Virus record (IMG/VR): IMGVR_UViG_3300035688_000006
Location: 1 to 54,471 of that record
From: a virus
Length of the DNA: 54,471 nucleotides
Strand: one strand, 5' to 3'
The translations under genes were made by a program, and so were the position numbers. Below are positions 1 through 6,872 of this stretch, piece after piece. Numbering within the stretch: position 1 is the stretch's first letter; every line of letters begins with the position of its first letter. The notes beneath the pieces are model-generated. The model worked only from the letters and a program-made list of their open reading frames with translations. It did not search any database and had not been told where the DNA came from.

Positions 1-53
1 CTTAGCAATATGAAAATGGGTGCCAAGAAGGCCGGTCAGGGGAGCAGACTGAC

Positions 54-203
54 TTAGCAAACCTTACAGATCATCTCTGGCAATATCAGTAGCCGACCTA
101 TGCACAGACGATGGCTTAAAACCCGGCCCTCCTCGATATTTTTTAGACCATCTTTGAATGTTATGCCTAGCCGGGCCGCATCCTCTCTAAACGCTTTCGT
201 CAT
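54..203 (-). CDS. Small hypothetical protein, 49 aa
   Basis: A 49-codon reading frame begins one base after the stop codon of the holin-like gene. It has an AAGGA-type ribosome site in the end of that gene. The product is basic in its first half and ends in a hydrophobic Leu/Ile/Cys-rich segment (about residues 34-49). The tight spacing suggests translational coupling and a place in the same lysis-side operon. No family is recognised. It is the last gene before the window edge, so it may also be the last gene before the circular junction. Confidence 0.45.
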   Translation of the reverse strand: MTKAFREDAARLGITFKDGLKNIEEGRVLSHRLCIGRLLILPEMICKVC

Positions 204-204
204 T

Positions 205-531
205 TTAATCCCATCCTTCATTGTCTGATTCAGCGCGCGAATGTCCTTCTTCGTCCATGTTGTTGCCAGCCAATAGATTGGGCAGAAAAGCCTTGGCCAA
301 CTTGAATCCGCCCGTGGCGCCGATTGCGACCTGAACCCAGATCATGAACAGGGCGAACGTGAACGGCGTGGACGTCTCGATGGCTTTGTAACTCACCACA
401 AAGATTGAGACCAAGACGGCCAAGATCGTCCCGGCGATGGGCGCGAGATCATGGCCCAAGAGTTTCTCGAGCCCTTTCTTAATGATCTGCGTCGCCGCCG
501 CTGTCAGTGCGATTAAAGCTATGATGTCCAT
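205..531 (-). CDS. Holin-like small membrane protein
   Basis: The 108-residue product has three hydrophobic segments (about residues 2-16, 32-50 and 58-82) and a hydrophilic, acidic C-terminal tail rich in Asp, Glu and Asn. Small size, three predicted membrane passes and a charged tail are the usual profile of class I-type phage holins, which form lesions in the inner membrane and release endolysin. The gene sits in a run of other tiny membrane-protein genes (901-1655), which fits a lysis module. However, the recognisable peptidoglycan hydrolase lies far away at 18.7 kb. The assignment rests on topology alone; another small membrane protein is possible. Confidence 0.55.
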   Translation of the reverse strand: MDIIALIALTAAATQIIKKGLEKLLGHDLAPIAGTILAVLVSIFVVSYKAIETSTPFTFALFMIWVQVAIGATGGFKLAKAFLPNLLAGNNMDEEGHSRAESDNEGWD

Positions 532-555
532 AATGTCTCTCCTTTTCTAATAAAT

Positions 556-897
556 TTAATATACTCGCAAGTGTGATGACTTACTATGCAATCGACGATG
601 GCAAAACATACAAATCCAAATCACTTTGAGAGGTTTCTTATAATCCTCATGATGGGCTTGAATATTTTCCATCTTTCCGCATTTGCAATAAATCGGCCGA
701 ATTACTTTTCCTGATTCTATAAGATGTGCGATAACGTGTTGAGCATATATTTTCTCTGGATTTTTCTGACGCCATTTTTGTACCCTAGCTAGACATTTTT
801 CTTTTGTTTTTTCATAACTTACCGCATGATATCGTCTTTGAGCACCAGGATGCAATGAATTCCATGTCCGCTTATATTCAAACTTATCAAAAGGCAT
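556..897 (-). CDS. HNH/zinc-ribbon endonuclease-like protein
   Basis: This 113-residue protein has a basic N-terminus and a C-terminal zinc-finger nuclease-like region. A CxC pair (about residues 70-72) is followed by a His-His-x-Asp-Tyr stretch and then a Cys-x2-Cys-His motif ending in RRLH. That arrangement matches small HNH-type phage proteins, often free-standing homing endonucleases, in which the HH and following His/Asn residues bind the metal. The segment is more AT-rich than neighbouring genes, as expected for a mobile insert. The ribosome site is a weak AGG in an A-rich stretch. Nuclease activity is inferred, not shown. Confidence 0.6.
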   Translation of the reverse strand: MPFDKFEYKRTWNSLHPGAQRRYHAVSYEKTKEKCLARVQKWRQKNPEKIYAQHVIAHLIESGKVIRPIYCKCGKMENIQAHHEDYKKPLKVIWICMFCHRRLHSKSSHLRVY

Positions 898-900
898 TTT

Positions 901-1011
901 TTACCTTTTTTTTGATGGGATATTTTTATAACTCAGCCGGACAATGCCTTTCCCGAGGGCGTAGCCGGCCGCTCCGAACAACAAGCAAAGCGCCCACTGC
1001 CACCACTTCAT
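901..1011 (-). CDS. Very small membrane protein, 36 aa
   Basis: A 36-codon frame overlaps the stop of the preceding gene (ATGA). The peptide starts with a Trp-rich patch (KWWQW), continues as one hydrophobic helix with a glycine/alanine core (about residues 3-22) and ends in a strongly basic tail (KNIPSKKR). This looks like a single-pass membrane peptide with a positive C-terminus. It belongs to a run of four tiny genes with membrane segments or coils (901-1655). A role in lysis, for example as a pinholin or antiholin, is possible but unproven. Confidence 0.5.
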   Translation of the reverse strand: MKWWQWALCLLFGAAGYALGKGIVRLSYKNIPSKKR

Positions 1012-1244
1012 TTCTGGCTATCCGTTCCCGGCGCGACTTCCGCGGATTCAATGACCGGCTCCTTCTTCTCTTCCAGGGGGATGGAAGGCTTGCCTCCGGT
1101 CAATTCCAACTTGGCCCTGGTGGCCTCTTCTGCGTTCAGCCATTCGAGCAATCTCCGAGTGGCCTCCTCTATCGCATCGACGGCTTCTTTGCGATACTGC
1201 GTGACCGCCACTTTTACCCTTTTGATGACCTCCGAATCTGTCAT
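1008..1244 (-). CDS. Hypothetical helical protein, 78 aa
   Basis: The N-terminal half (residues 1-50) is strongly helical and charged, with a Lys/Arg/Glu pattern typical of a coiled coil or short DNA- or protein-binding helix. The C-terminal 28 residues are proline- and glutamate-rich and probably disordered. The start codon overlaps the stop of the 47-aa gene upstream and its own stop overlaps the start of the 36-aa gene downstream, so all three are translationally coupled. No family is recognised. Confidence 0.55.
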   Translation of the reverse strand: MTDSEVIKRVKVAVTQYRKEAVDAIEEATRRLLEWLNAEEATRAKLELTGGKPSIPLEEKKEPVIESAEVAPGTDSQK

Positions 1245-1384
1245 GTTTTTGGCTCCTTTGTTGTAAGTTTTTCCTTAGGGGGAAAAACTACCTTTTCGGA
1301 TCTGTTCTTCCCCATCTCAAACCCCGCGACTAGCGCCAGAATGATATTTAAACAAACGCTGGCGAAAAGCAGGACACTAATCAT
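1241..1384 (-). CDS. Small membrane-anchored protein, 47 aa
   Basis: A good GGAGG ribosome site precedes the ATG at 1384. The 47-residue product has an N-terminal hydrophobic helix (about residues 2-21) and then a basic, proline-containing tail. It has no cysteine in a lipobox position, so it is not an obvious lipoprotein. Its start overlaps the previous gene and its stop overlaps the next, so it sits inside a coupled string of small genes. It is probably an inner-membrane peptide of the lysis or host-takeover set. Function is unknown. Confidence 0.5.
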   Translation of the reverse strand: MISVLLFASVCLNIILALVAGFEMGKNRSEKVVFPPKEKLTTKEPKT

Positions 1385-1655
1385 CGCTTCCCTCCTTTCG
1401 GTTTATCCCGAGCGCCTTGAACGCCTCTTCCCGGGCCGAGTGCCTTTCCTGCGCCCTCTCCTCAAAATCCCTTTCGATAAAATCCCTTTCGATTCTCTCT
1501 TCGGCTCTCGACGCCCAGGGCGAGAACGACGTCGCCAGTAACGCCGCCGCGAAAAATCCCAAAAAGAAAAGCGCCCCGCCGATGATCACCACGGCCCACA
1601 GCGGGAACCCGGGCGATACTCCGATCCCCAAAAACTCCACGATTGCTTTCGTCAT
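1377..1655 (-). CDS. Single-pass membrane protein with charged helical tail
   Basis: The ATG at 1655 overlaps the stop of the RuvC-like gene (ATGA); an upstream in-frame extension would run through that gene and is rejected. The 92-residue product has a short N-terminus, one strong membrane segment (about residues 18-40), then a long Arg/Glu-rich amphipathic helix. A cytoplasmic N-terminus, one membrane pass and a periplasmic coil is the usual plan of an inner-membrane spanin (Rz-like), but no partner lipoprotein is nested here. It could equally be another membrane-tethered phage protein. Confidence 0.5.
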   Translation of the reverse strand: MTKAIVEFLGIGVSPGFPLWAVVIIGGALFFLGFFAAALLATSFSPWASRAEERIERDFIERDFEERAQERHSAREEAFKALGINRKEGSDD

Positions 1656-2116
1656 TTGCCCTCCTCTCCATATTTTTCCTTGGCATAGGCCAGGATAAGC
1701 CAAGCCTCTGCCTCGTCCTCTGAATTGAAAGACCGGCCGGCCCTCCGGACCGCCGCGGCTATCATTTCCGGTTTTTTCGACTTCCCCGTCTTGGTAGCCC
1801 ATTTCTTTAGCTCCATCGAATGGACCATGCCGTACTGGATCCCCCGCGCCGCGCAATATTCCTGGACTCGAGTAGCCATCCCAACCAGGACGTCATTCGC
1901 CGCGCCTCCTCTACAATGGGGCTGTTCGTAAATAACCAAGTCCGGCTTTTCCCTGTCCAAGCAATCCCGCAGCCAGGATCCCCACCGCAGGAACCTCATG
2001 CCGCGGCTTTCTCCCCTGCTTTCCGAGACCTGGAAGAAACCTGATTCTACCGGACCGCCGCCCGGATCCATGGCAAATCCCGTTTTTAACCCAAGGTCCA
2101 ACGCTATGATTTTCAT
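1652..2116 (-). CDS. RuvC-like Holliday junction resolvase
   Basis: The 154-residue protein has the RNase H-fold pattern of RuvC. It opens with a beta strand ending in D7 (ALDLGLKTGFA), has E64 at the end of the second core strand (VIYEQPH), a Gly-rich segment, a KKWATKTGKSKK DNA-contact loop, and a C-terminal DEAEA motif supplying acidic residues D134 and E137. These match the four acidic metal ligands of RuvC resolvases, which cut four-way junctions symmetrically. In phages this activity resolves recombination or replication intermediates before packaging. It lies in the replication group with the replication organiser and PD-(D/E)XK-like genes. Confidence 0.85.
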   Translation of the reverse strand: MKIIALDLGLKTGFAMDPGGGPVESGFFQVSESRGESRGMRFLRWGSWLRDCLDREKPDLVIYEQPHCRGGAANDVLVGMATRVQEYCAARGIQYGMVHSMELKKWATKTGKSKKPEMIAAAVRRAGRSFNSEDEAEAWLILAYAKEKYGEEGK

Positions 2117-2323
2117 CTAATGCGTCCTTTTCCCCTCTTCGATTTCCTCTTCATCTCCGATTGGGATGGCCAGGAGACCCAAATCTTTTACCGGCCCCAG
2201 CTTGTCCCAGTCCCTCTTGGCCTTCCTTATCGCCTTTGCCTGGGCCTCGCCCGAGTCTGTGCTCTCGATGAATATGTCGACAAACTCTGAGAATTTGAAC
2301 ACCCGGATTTTATGGATTATCAT
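2117..2323 (-). CDS. Hypothetical protein, 68 aa
   Basis: The ATG at 2323 overlaps the stop of the replication-organiser gene. A longer in-frame version would lie inside that gene and is not used. The product starts with a beta-strand-like segment, has a Lys/Ala-rich helix in the middle and ends acidic. It was probably co-translated with the replication organiser. It resembles small phage proteins of unknown role that sit next to replication genes. No family is recognised. Confidence 0.55.
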   Translation of the reverse strand: MIIHKIRVFKFSEFVDIFIESTDSGEAQAKAIRKAKRDWDKLGPVKDLGLLAIPIGDEEEIEEGKRTH

Positions 2324-3129
2324 TTTCTTGCCTTCCCCACCATTTTCTCTTTCTTTCTTTCTATCTCGATCTTCCGGCCCATCTTGAACCAATTCCTGAA
2401 CTGCAAACAAAGATTCGACTTCTCTGTCGGTGGCTGCTTGATCCAATGAGTCAATTTTCCCTCGATCTCCTCACAGGCGTCCAAGTCCTTGAATTCCCAG
2501 GTCAGCATGACCAAATAATCGAAAAATGTTTTATCCTCTAGGAGATTTTCTCGGCCATACTTCTTGAATAACTTTGGGATTTCCTCAAGAGCTTGTTCTA
2601 CCCATTTGGGAGGCGGCACGTCTTTCTTCTCTTCGGGAGTGACTTCACCTTCCTCAGAACCAAATGGAAGCCTAAATAACTTCCCTTCTCTTAAATTCCC
2701 TTTACTTAACTTATCTTTACTTAAGCTTCCATTTGTATCCACTTGGGTTCCAACTGGTTCCATTTGGGTTCCAATCTCATGTTTTAAATATTCTTTTGGT
2801 TCTGGATATTCGGCCTTTTTGAGCCGATCCGTTTTGAACGTTTGATGCTTTTCAAAATCGACTATCTCCAAATATTTTTCATCCTTCACCACATATAATT
2901 TGATAAGTTCGATTTTCCATAATTCATCAATCCTACGGAATATTTCCGCCAATTTTATCTTCCTTAAGGTATAAACCTGCCCTTTCAATATCTCCGGTTC
3001 GGCGTGATACCGGCCATAATCATCGGCTTTAATGTTAACGCGATAGTATAAATTCTCGGCACCCTCAGAGATGGCATTAATTTTCTTGCTCAGGATAACT
3101 ACCTTGTCGATCATGCGTCCTCTGGCCAT
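2320..3129 (-). CDS. Replication organiser-like protein
   Basis: This 269-residue protein starts with a segment typical of phage replication initiators and organisers with winged-helix N-domains: a MARGRMID opening, a run ending in LYYRVNIKADDYGR, and a following helix-turn-helix-like stretch with IFRRIDELWK. The middle (about 120-185) is low-complexity and charged, a likely linker. The C-terminal 80 residues are helical and basic. In related phages such proteins bind the origin and load host helicase, which would suit a genome with no recognisable helicase or polymerase. It is placed between RuvC and the nuclease-like gene. The helicase-loading role is inferred. Confidence 0.65.
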   Translation of the reverse strand: MARGRMIDKVVILSKKINAISEGAENLYYRVNIKADDYGRYHAEPEILKGQVYTLRKIKLAEIFRRIDELWKIELIKLYVVKDEKYLEIVDFEKHQTFKTDRLKKAEYPEPKEYLKHEIGTQMEPVGTQVDTNGSLSKDKLSKGNLREGKLFRLPFGSEEGEVTPEEKKDVPPPKWVEQALEEIPKLFKKYGRENLLEDKTFFDYLVMLTWEFKDLDACEEIEGKLTHWIKQPPTEKSNLCLQFRNWFKMGRKIEIERKKEKMVGKARK

Positions 3130-3675
3130 TTAAAAATCCTTATAAGTTGTGATAAAAGCATTTTTTATTTTTTTTATAGGAAATGAATAAAAATTTGACG
3201 ATCCGTGTTTTATATTTTGTTGTAATTTCCCGAATTTTTCCAGCCCCCCCGCTTTTTCGACGATGATTTTATATTTTACGATATCGATCAACGCCCATTT
3301 AAAAAAATTCTCCTCCTTCTCATCCGCCCAACCATAAAAATAAATTTGTGCACCTAAAGAAAACCATTCTCCCGGATTCTCATATATAGTTCCGACTGCA
3401 TTAAAATATTCCTGCGTAAAATCTGCACCGAATGTCTTATAATAATAATAGGTTCTATATTTTTCCTGGATACTTATCCATTGACGACTCTTTAAATTTA
3501 TGAGACTGTCGATTCCAAACTCTTTGTCTAAGATATGGACCCTAACGCCCCGTTCTCTCAAATCTTTTAATTCGCAATCCGGGAATATCTTAGAATAAAT
3601 CTTTAAAGCAGCGGGTTTCATTTTTATCCTGAATTTTTCAGTGTCAGGTAGCCAAATTTTACGGTTATTTCCCAT
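3130..3675 (-). CDS. Putative PD-(D/E)XK-type nuclease-like protein
   Basis: The 181-residue product contains a pattern recurrent in phage proteins thought to have a restriction-endonuclease fold: an LDKEFGID stretch (about 49-56), then a strand with IQEKYR (about 69-74), giving the spaced Asp and E-x-K residues of a PD-(D/E)XK site, then a GEWF segment and an aromatic-rich W-x-D region. The gene is AT-rich relative to most of the genome, like the adjacent methyltransferase which it overlaps by 11 bp. That pairing raises the possibility of a linked nuclease-methylase unit. Activity is inferred from motif spacing only. Confidence 0.5.
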   Translation of the reverse strand: MGNNRKIWLPDTEKFRIKMKPAALKIYSKIFPDCELKDLRERGVRVHILDKEFGIDSLINLKSRQWISIQEKYRTYYYYKTFGADFTQEYFNAVGTIYENPGEWFSLGAQIYFYGWADEKEENFFKWALIDIVKYKIIVEKAGGLEKFGKLQQNIKHGSSNFYSFPIKKIKNAFITTYKDF

Positions 3676-4807
3676 AACAGGCTATTCTTTTTTGAGCTAA
3701 TTTTATATATTCAGGATCGATTTCAATTCCATGAAATCGCCTTTTTAATTGAATGACTGCGATTCCCGTAGTTCCCGATCCCATAAAAGGATCGGCAATT
3801 AATTCACCGGCTCTCGTTACTGCATTAACAAGCCACTTCATGACGGAGAGCGGCTTTTGGGTTGGATGCTGTTTTTGATCTACACCGTTAAAATTAGATT
3901 GGGGAACGGCGGCGACGTGGCAATCGAAATCATTCAATCCTTTTCCCCATTCCCCGCCTCCCAGATTAATCTCGCGATTGGAATCCATTTTCCTATAAAA
4001 AAAGATCGGTTCCCAGGTTTGTTTAAAACCGATTCTGCTTTGAGGGCTTTTATTGTTGGCGTAATGCCAAATGAGCAATTGCTGAAATTTATAGCCTTTT
4101 AAAGAATCATCGAACCAACGACGACCCTCCCAGAGATACCGTTGACTCCAGAAAATCAATATCGTCTCAGCTTTGCAAACTGACCATTCGGCCGCCCATT
4201 TTCTTGTAAAACTTTCAAGATCTTTAGGCTCCCATGATTCGTCTTTTATTCCATAGGGTGGATCGGTTATCAAACTAGCGCATTCGATGACGGATTGATT
4301 CGTAGTAATTTTATAATCTATTCCGGGACCGGCTTTAGCTAAAGCCGCTACTTCTTTCTCTTCATTTTTTAATTTCCGTATCTCTTTTAAAGCAGTTCTC
4401 AATATCGGCAAATTCTCCGTTTTTAAAGCTTCCTCTATGATCGATTTTATAATCTCCTGATATTCCGCCGCCCTCTGCGCATAGTGCGACGTTCTCTTGG
4501 ATATCCCGGGGGGGAGAATTGACGTGGTTCTATGCTGGGAACCACGTTCGGAATCAAATTTACTTTTGCTTTTATCAATCCCCCTCAGCAATTCCCCGAG
4601 CCTCACCCAAGCCCAAAGCAGACGCTCCGCCATTCGCTGCGCATCTTTTACGGCAGCGTCTCTGACGGCTCCCATTATATGAACTTTATCTATTGCCCGG
4701 AGTTGAGCTTTTTGCGCCTTTAATTTTTCGTCTCCTATTAAAATAAAATCTCTAATTTTGTCAATTGTAGCTGGCAAATCTTGCGGTCTCTTAATTATGC
4801 TTTTCAT
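3665..4807 (-). CDS. DNA N6-adenine/N4-cytosine methyltransferase with N-terminal DNA-binding region
   Basis: The C-terminal half of this 380-residue protein is an amino-methyltransferase of the beta arrangement. Catalytic motif IV TDPPYG (181-186) precedes the SAM-binding motif ADPFMGSGTTG (338-348), and a HPTQKP motif lies between. DPPY enzymes methylate exocyclic amines in DNA, usually adenine N6. The N-terminal 150 residues are helical and charged with a GISKRTSHYAQRA segment, like the DNA-binding leaders of phage methylases. It probably modifies phage DNA to evade restriction or to time expression. It overlaps the putative nuclease gene downstream. Upstream lies a promoter and a highly structured leader (4821-4964), so it appears to be separately controlled. 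Confidence 0.88.
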   Translation of the reverse strand: MKSIIKRPQDLPATIDKIRDFILIGDEKLKAQKAQLRAIDKVHIMGAVRDAAVKDAQRMAERLLWAWVRLGELLRGIDKSKSKFDSERGSQHRTTSILPPGISKRTSHYAQRAAEYQEIIKSIIEEALKTENLPILRTALKEIRKLKNEEKEVAALAKAGPGIDYKITTNQSVIECASLITDPPYGIKDESWEPKDLESFTRKWAAEWSVCKAETILIFWSQRYLWEGRRWFDDSLKGYKFQQLLIWHYANNKSPQSRIGFKQTWEPIFFYRKMDSNREINLGGGEWGKGLNDFDCHVAAVPQSNFNGVDQKQHPTQKPLSVMKWLVNAVTRAGELIADPFMGSGTTGIAVIQLKRRFHGIEIDPEYIKLAQKRIACYGK

Positions 4808-4820
4808 CTTATCCCTTTAA

Positions 4821-4930
4821 AAAAAATAAAACCCCCCGCAACCTATGAGAGAATGTGCTTCGCCTTGGATAAGGAAAGACATTCAGTCTTGGGGGGTTTA
4901 TATTCTTTCATGTACACATTCTCTCATGTC
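4821..4930 (-). ncRNA. Structured leader or small RNA with pseudoknot topology and terminator-like end
   Basis: Two perfect inverted repeats interlock. Arm B (ATGAGAGAATGTG, 4846-4858) pairs with CACATTCTCTCAT at 4916-4928. Arm A (TAAAACCCCCC, near 4828-4838) pairs with the GGGGGGTTTA stretch at 4892-4901. The order A-B-A'-B' is that of an H-type pseudoknot, or of two mutually exclusive hairpins. On the minus strand the A stem ends in a G6 run followed by a T-rich tract (4821-4830), like an intrinsic terminator. Two small hairpins (AAGAC/GTCTT and CCTT/AAGG) lie between the arms. The 5' end coincides with the start predicted by the adjacent promoter. Confidence 0.55.
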
Positions 4931-4934
4931 CCAA

Positions 4935-4964
4935 TTCTATTAAACTAAAATAGCCCTTGTCAAG
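4935..4964 (-). promoter_or_regulatory. Sigma70-type promoter for the structured leader and methyltransferase
   Basis: A perfect -35 TTGACA (4964-4959) is followed after 18 bp by TAGAAT (4940-4935). The expected start is near 4928-4930, exactly at the first arm of the structured RNA. Just downstream, ACATGAGAGAAT and ACATGAAAGAAT form an 11/12 direct repeat that could be a protein operator. Confidence 0.65.
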
Positions 4965-5063
4965 CGAAAAGATAAGGCCGGGAGGGAAGGGCGTTTTGAA
5001 AGGAAGTTGGCTAAGACCATAAAGGAGGGATCCCTTCCTCGCAGTGGACTCTCGGCCATTTAT

Positions 5064-5414
5064 TCAAGCCTTATTTTTTTCGACGTAGGCCCGGTAGGAA
5101 CTTGACAATTCTTCGGCCTCCGCTGGCGTAATAATGCCTTTCAGCATTATCTCCGTGATACCGCCGGCCTTGTCGATATCGGAAAATGTGAGGAGTCTTT
5201 CCGCAATCAACTTCGCCGCAAGTTCATCCGATATCTCGATCGCGTCCAATGGTTCCTCTGGCTTCTCCCCCGGCTGTTCGTTGAGCCCGTCCGCGATGCT
5301 CAAAACCGCGCACTGATTTAAACGCTTGTGCCAGAACCCACAATCCTCGCCAAAACATTGTCCCATCCAACCCGGGGGGATATCTGGCCTTCCAATAAAA
5401 ACTGGACATCTCAT
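5064..5414 (-). CDS. Hypothetical cysteine-containing protein, 116 aa
   Basis: A GGAGG ribosome site precedes the start. The N-terminal 36 residues hold four cysteines (C3, C20, C25, C35) and a Trp-His, suggesting a small metal-binding knuckle. The rest is acidic and helical, with a Pro/Glu-rich linker around residues 48-56 and a compact helical C-terminus. Many phage early regions carry such short zinc-knuckle proteins of unknown role. It heads the gene string read down to the methyltransferase promoter. A BamHI-like palindrome (AAGGGATCCCT) lies just after its stop. Confidence 0.55.
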   Translation of the reverse strand: MRCPVFIGRPDIPPGWMGQCFGEDCGFWHKRLNQCAVLSIADGLNEQPGEKPEEPLDAIEISDELAAKLIAERLLTFSDIDKAGGITEIMLKGIITPAEAEELSSSYRAYVEKNKA

Positions 5415-5430
5415 CTTTTACCTCCCATGT

Positions 5431-5697
5431 TCATTCCGGAAACTCTATTACCCCGGCCGTCAGGGCCAGAATATTGTACGCGCTGAACCCATATCTTGAT
5501 TGCAGTTCATTCGTTATCGGTCTGATATCGGCCTTTCCGATGGCCTCCGAGAATTTACCGCAGAGATTACGCAACGAATCAGCGCAGGCGATTCCGCGAT
5601 CTTCGGGCATGGCCGGACAGGAAGCGCAGCCCAACCCGTCGGGGACGTTTTTCTCCCGGCAATAATTATCTTGTTCGAGAAATTGAGCATGTGTCAT
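5431..5697 (-). CDS. Hypothetical cysteine-rich protein, 88 aa
   Basis: The product has cysteines at about positions 13, 24, 27, 38 and 46, including a CASC pair. This again suggests a small metal-binding module, followed by a helical C-terminal half. Its start codon overlaps the stop of the tiny membrane-protein gene upstream, with a GGAGG-like site in that gene. It resembles its downstream neighbour in size and composition. No family is recognised. Confidence 0.55.
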   Translation of the reverse strand: MTHAQFLEQDNYCREKNVPDGLGCASCPAMPEDRGIACADSLRNLCGKFSEAIGKADIRPITNELQSRYGFSAYNILALTAGVIEFPE

Positions 5698-5801
5698 CTT
5701 TCACCTCCCATATACTTTTTCATAAACCAACCGATCGAAACCATGAAAATCATGTAGAATATCCCGAGTCCGATCAGCCCCAGGACGTAGTATTCCATCA
5801 T
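5694..5801 (-). CDS. Tiny membrane protein, 35 aa
   Basis: The frame starts with two consecutive ATG codons, the first overlapping the stop of the preceding 56-aa gene, and ends overlapping the next start. The peptide is one hydrophobic helix (about residues 4-27, YYVLGLIGLGIF and onward) with a short basic tail. It is a candidate inner-membrane microprotein. Function is unknown. Confidence 0.5.
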   Translation of the reverse strand: MMEYYVLGLIGLGIFYMIFMVSIGWFMKKYMGGER

Positions 5802-5968
5802 TTTTTGAGCCAAACATCACCCTTATTATGAAAATATTTTATTGCCTCGGCGTGATTCTCTGCCGTGAGTCCTTCGGGATGAATGACTATCCATTCTGCG
5901 AGAATCAATTTCCTCCTCGCTAAAAACTCATGCAACCTTTCACGTCGTTCTTCCGATGTTAGTCTCAT
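5798..5968 (-). CDS. Hypothetical protein, 56 aa
   Basis: A strong AGGAGG site lies 6-8 bases before the ATG at 5968. The product is a charged, mostly helical 56-residue protein with a basic N-terminal half and a His/Glu-rich middle. It shares stop and start bases with the membrane microprotein downstream. No family is recognised. Confidence 0.55.
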   Translation of the reverse strand: MRLTSEERRERLHEFLARRKLILAEWIVIHPEGLTAENHAEAIKYFHNKGDVWLKK

Positions 5969-5980
5969 GCTTTTCCTCCT

Positions 5981-6172
5981 CTATTTTTTACCCCTTGGCT
6001 TATGCTCTATAATCCACTCTGGCTTAGGGCACTTACACCTTGAATAATGTTCGCCACATTTTTTGCATTTCCGATAAGCGAAAGAACCCATGCCCGCAAT
6101 GGAATTGAGCCGCTCTTTAATATCAGGGCAAACACATTCAGAAAGGTCTCGATTACATTTACAGCACCACAT
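5981..6172 (-). CDS. Small double zinc-knuckle protein, 63 aa
   Basis: The sequence contains two compact Cys clusters: CCKC followed by CVC in the first 16 residues, and CKKCG followed by CKC around residues 36-48. Each could hold one zinc ion. The remainder is basic. Such tiny double-ribbon proteins are common in phage early operons and may bind nucleic acid or host RNA polymerase, but nothing here points to one target. It follows the radical SAM gene by a single base. Confidence 0.6.
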   Translation of the reverse strand: MWCCKCNRDLSECVCPDIKERLNSIAGMGSFAYRKCKKCGEHYSRCKCPKPEWIIEHKPRGKK

Positions 6173-6173
6173 T

Positions 6174-6872
6174 TTATTTCTCCTTCATCAGCCTCTCAAG
6201 ATTCGTTTTCTTTTTTATGGGAACGCCGGCCACGGTTAGCATATAAATAAATCTCTCAACCTTTTCCCACAACGGCTCCTCTAATCCGCATCCCTTTGAA
6301 TCGGCACCTATGTTCACAAACTCTGGCTTTAGATTCATGAGCATAAGCGCCAGACCATCGGGGTCGAAATCAAGAATCGGCTCGACGGTGATAAAGATTT
6401 TAGCCGACGTTCTTTCCCTGAGTGAAAGCATGTCCAGAAAGCGCTTCATCGGCGGAGGGGCCATCGAGAGTCCGGGAACCACCCTGTTCGTCTCGATCGT
6501 CGTCCCGATCATAAAATGTGGAGGAAAAGAATCAATCAGAGACCTGGCTCTCCCTGGATTCTTTGTCTGAAAAATGTACTCATTATCCGGATACGCCTTA
6601 CAATGATTGAGTATCGAAAATATCATCCCTCCCGGCACCGCCTCCGCAAACATATCGTTCATGTGCTCGATGAAGATGATTTTCCCGGCACCGTAGTTGA
6701 CCCCGAACTCCGACTGAATCAACCGAAGGGGCCCACTATACCTAGCGCCTGGGCCGAACGCGCTCCGTTGCACGTAACAGTACTTGCACTTATGCGGGCA
6801 CTCGCCGCCCAGGTGAGAATGGGTATGCGTCACCCAGTCGTACATGTTGCCTTTGGATTTTTTCAAGCTCAC
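6174..6872 (-). CDS. Radical SAM-like protein of the phage Gp37/Gp68 (DUF5131) type
   Basis: Translation most likely starts at GTG 6872, which overlaps the stop of the upstream gene (GTGA) behind a GGAGA site; a longer frame runs through that gene. The 232-residue product has an early CPHKCKYC cluster (C25, C29, C32; a CX3CX2C radical SAM-type [4Fe-4S] site), followed by a TIM-barrel-like run with FIEHMNDMF, YIFQTKNP, IGTTIETN and TVEPILDF segments. These are hallmarks of the DUF5131 family found in many phages. The chemistry and substrate of this family are not known. It may modify DNA, RNA or a protein using S-adenosylmethionine. Confidence 0.75.
   Translation of the reverse strand: MSLKKSKGNMYDWVTHTHSHLGGECPHKCKYCYVQRSAFGPGARYSGPLRLIQSEFGVNYGAGKIIFIEHMNDMFAEAVPGGMIFSILNHCKAYPDNEYIFQTKNPGRARSLIDSFPPHFMIGTTIETNRVVPGLSMAPPPMKRFLDMLSLRERTSAKIFITVEPILDFDPDGLALMLMNLKPEFVNIGADSKGCGLEEPLWEKVERFIYMLTVAGVPIKKKTNLERLMKEK

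Noticed and set aside
4976-5063. Small gene in the stretch upstream of the leader promoter
   Set aside because: Only a 26-codon frame without a ribosome site; the stretch holds a GGGATCCC palindrome and nothing else clear.
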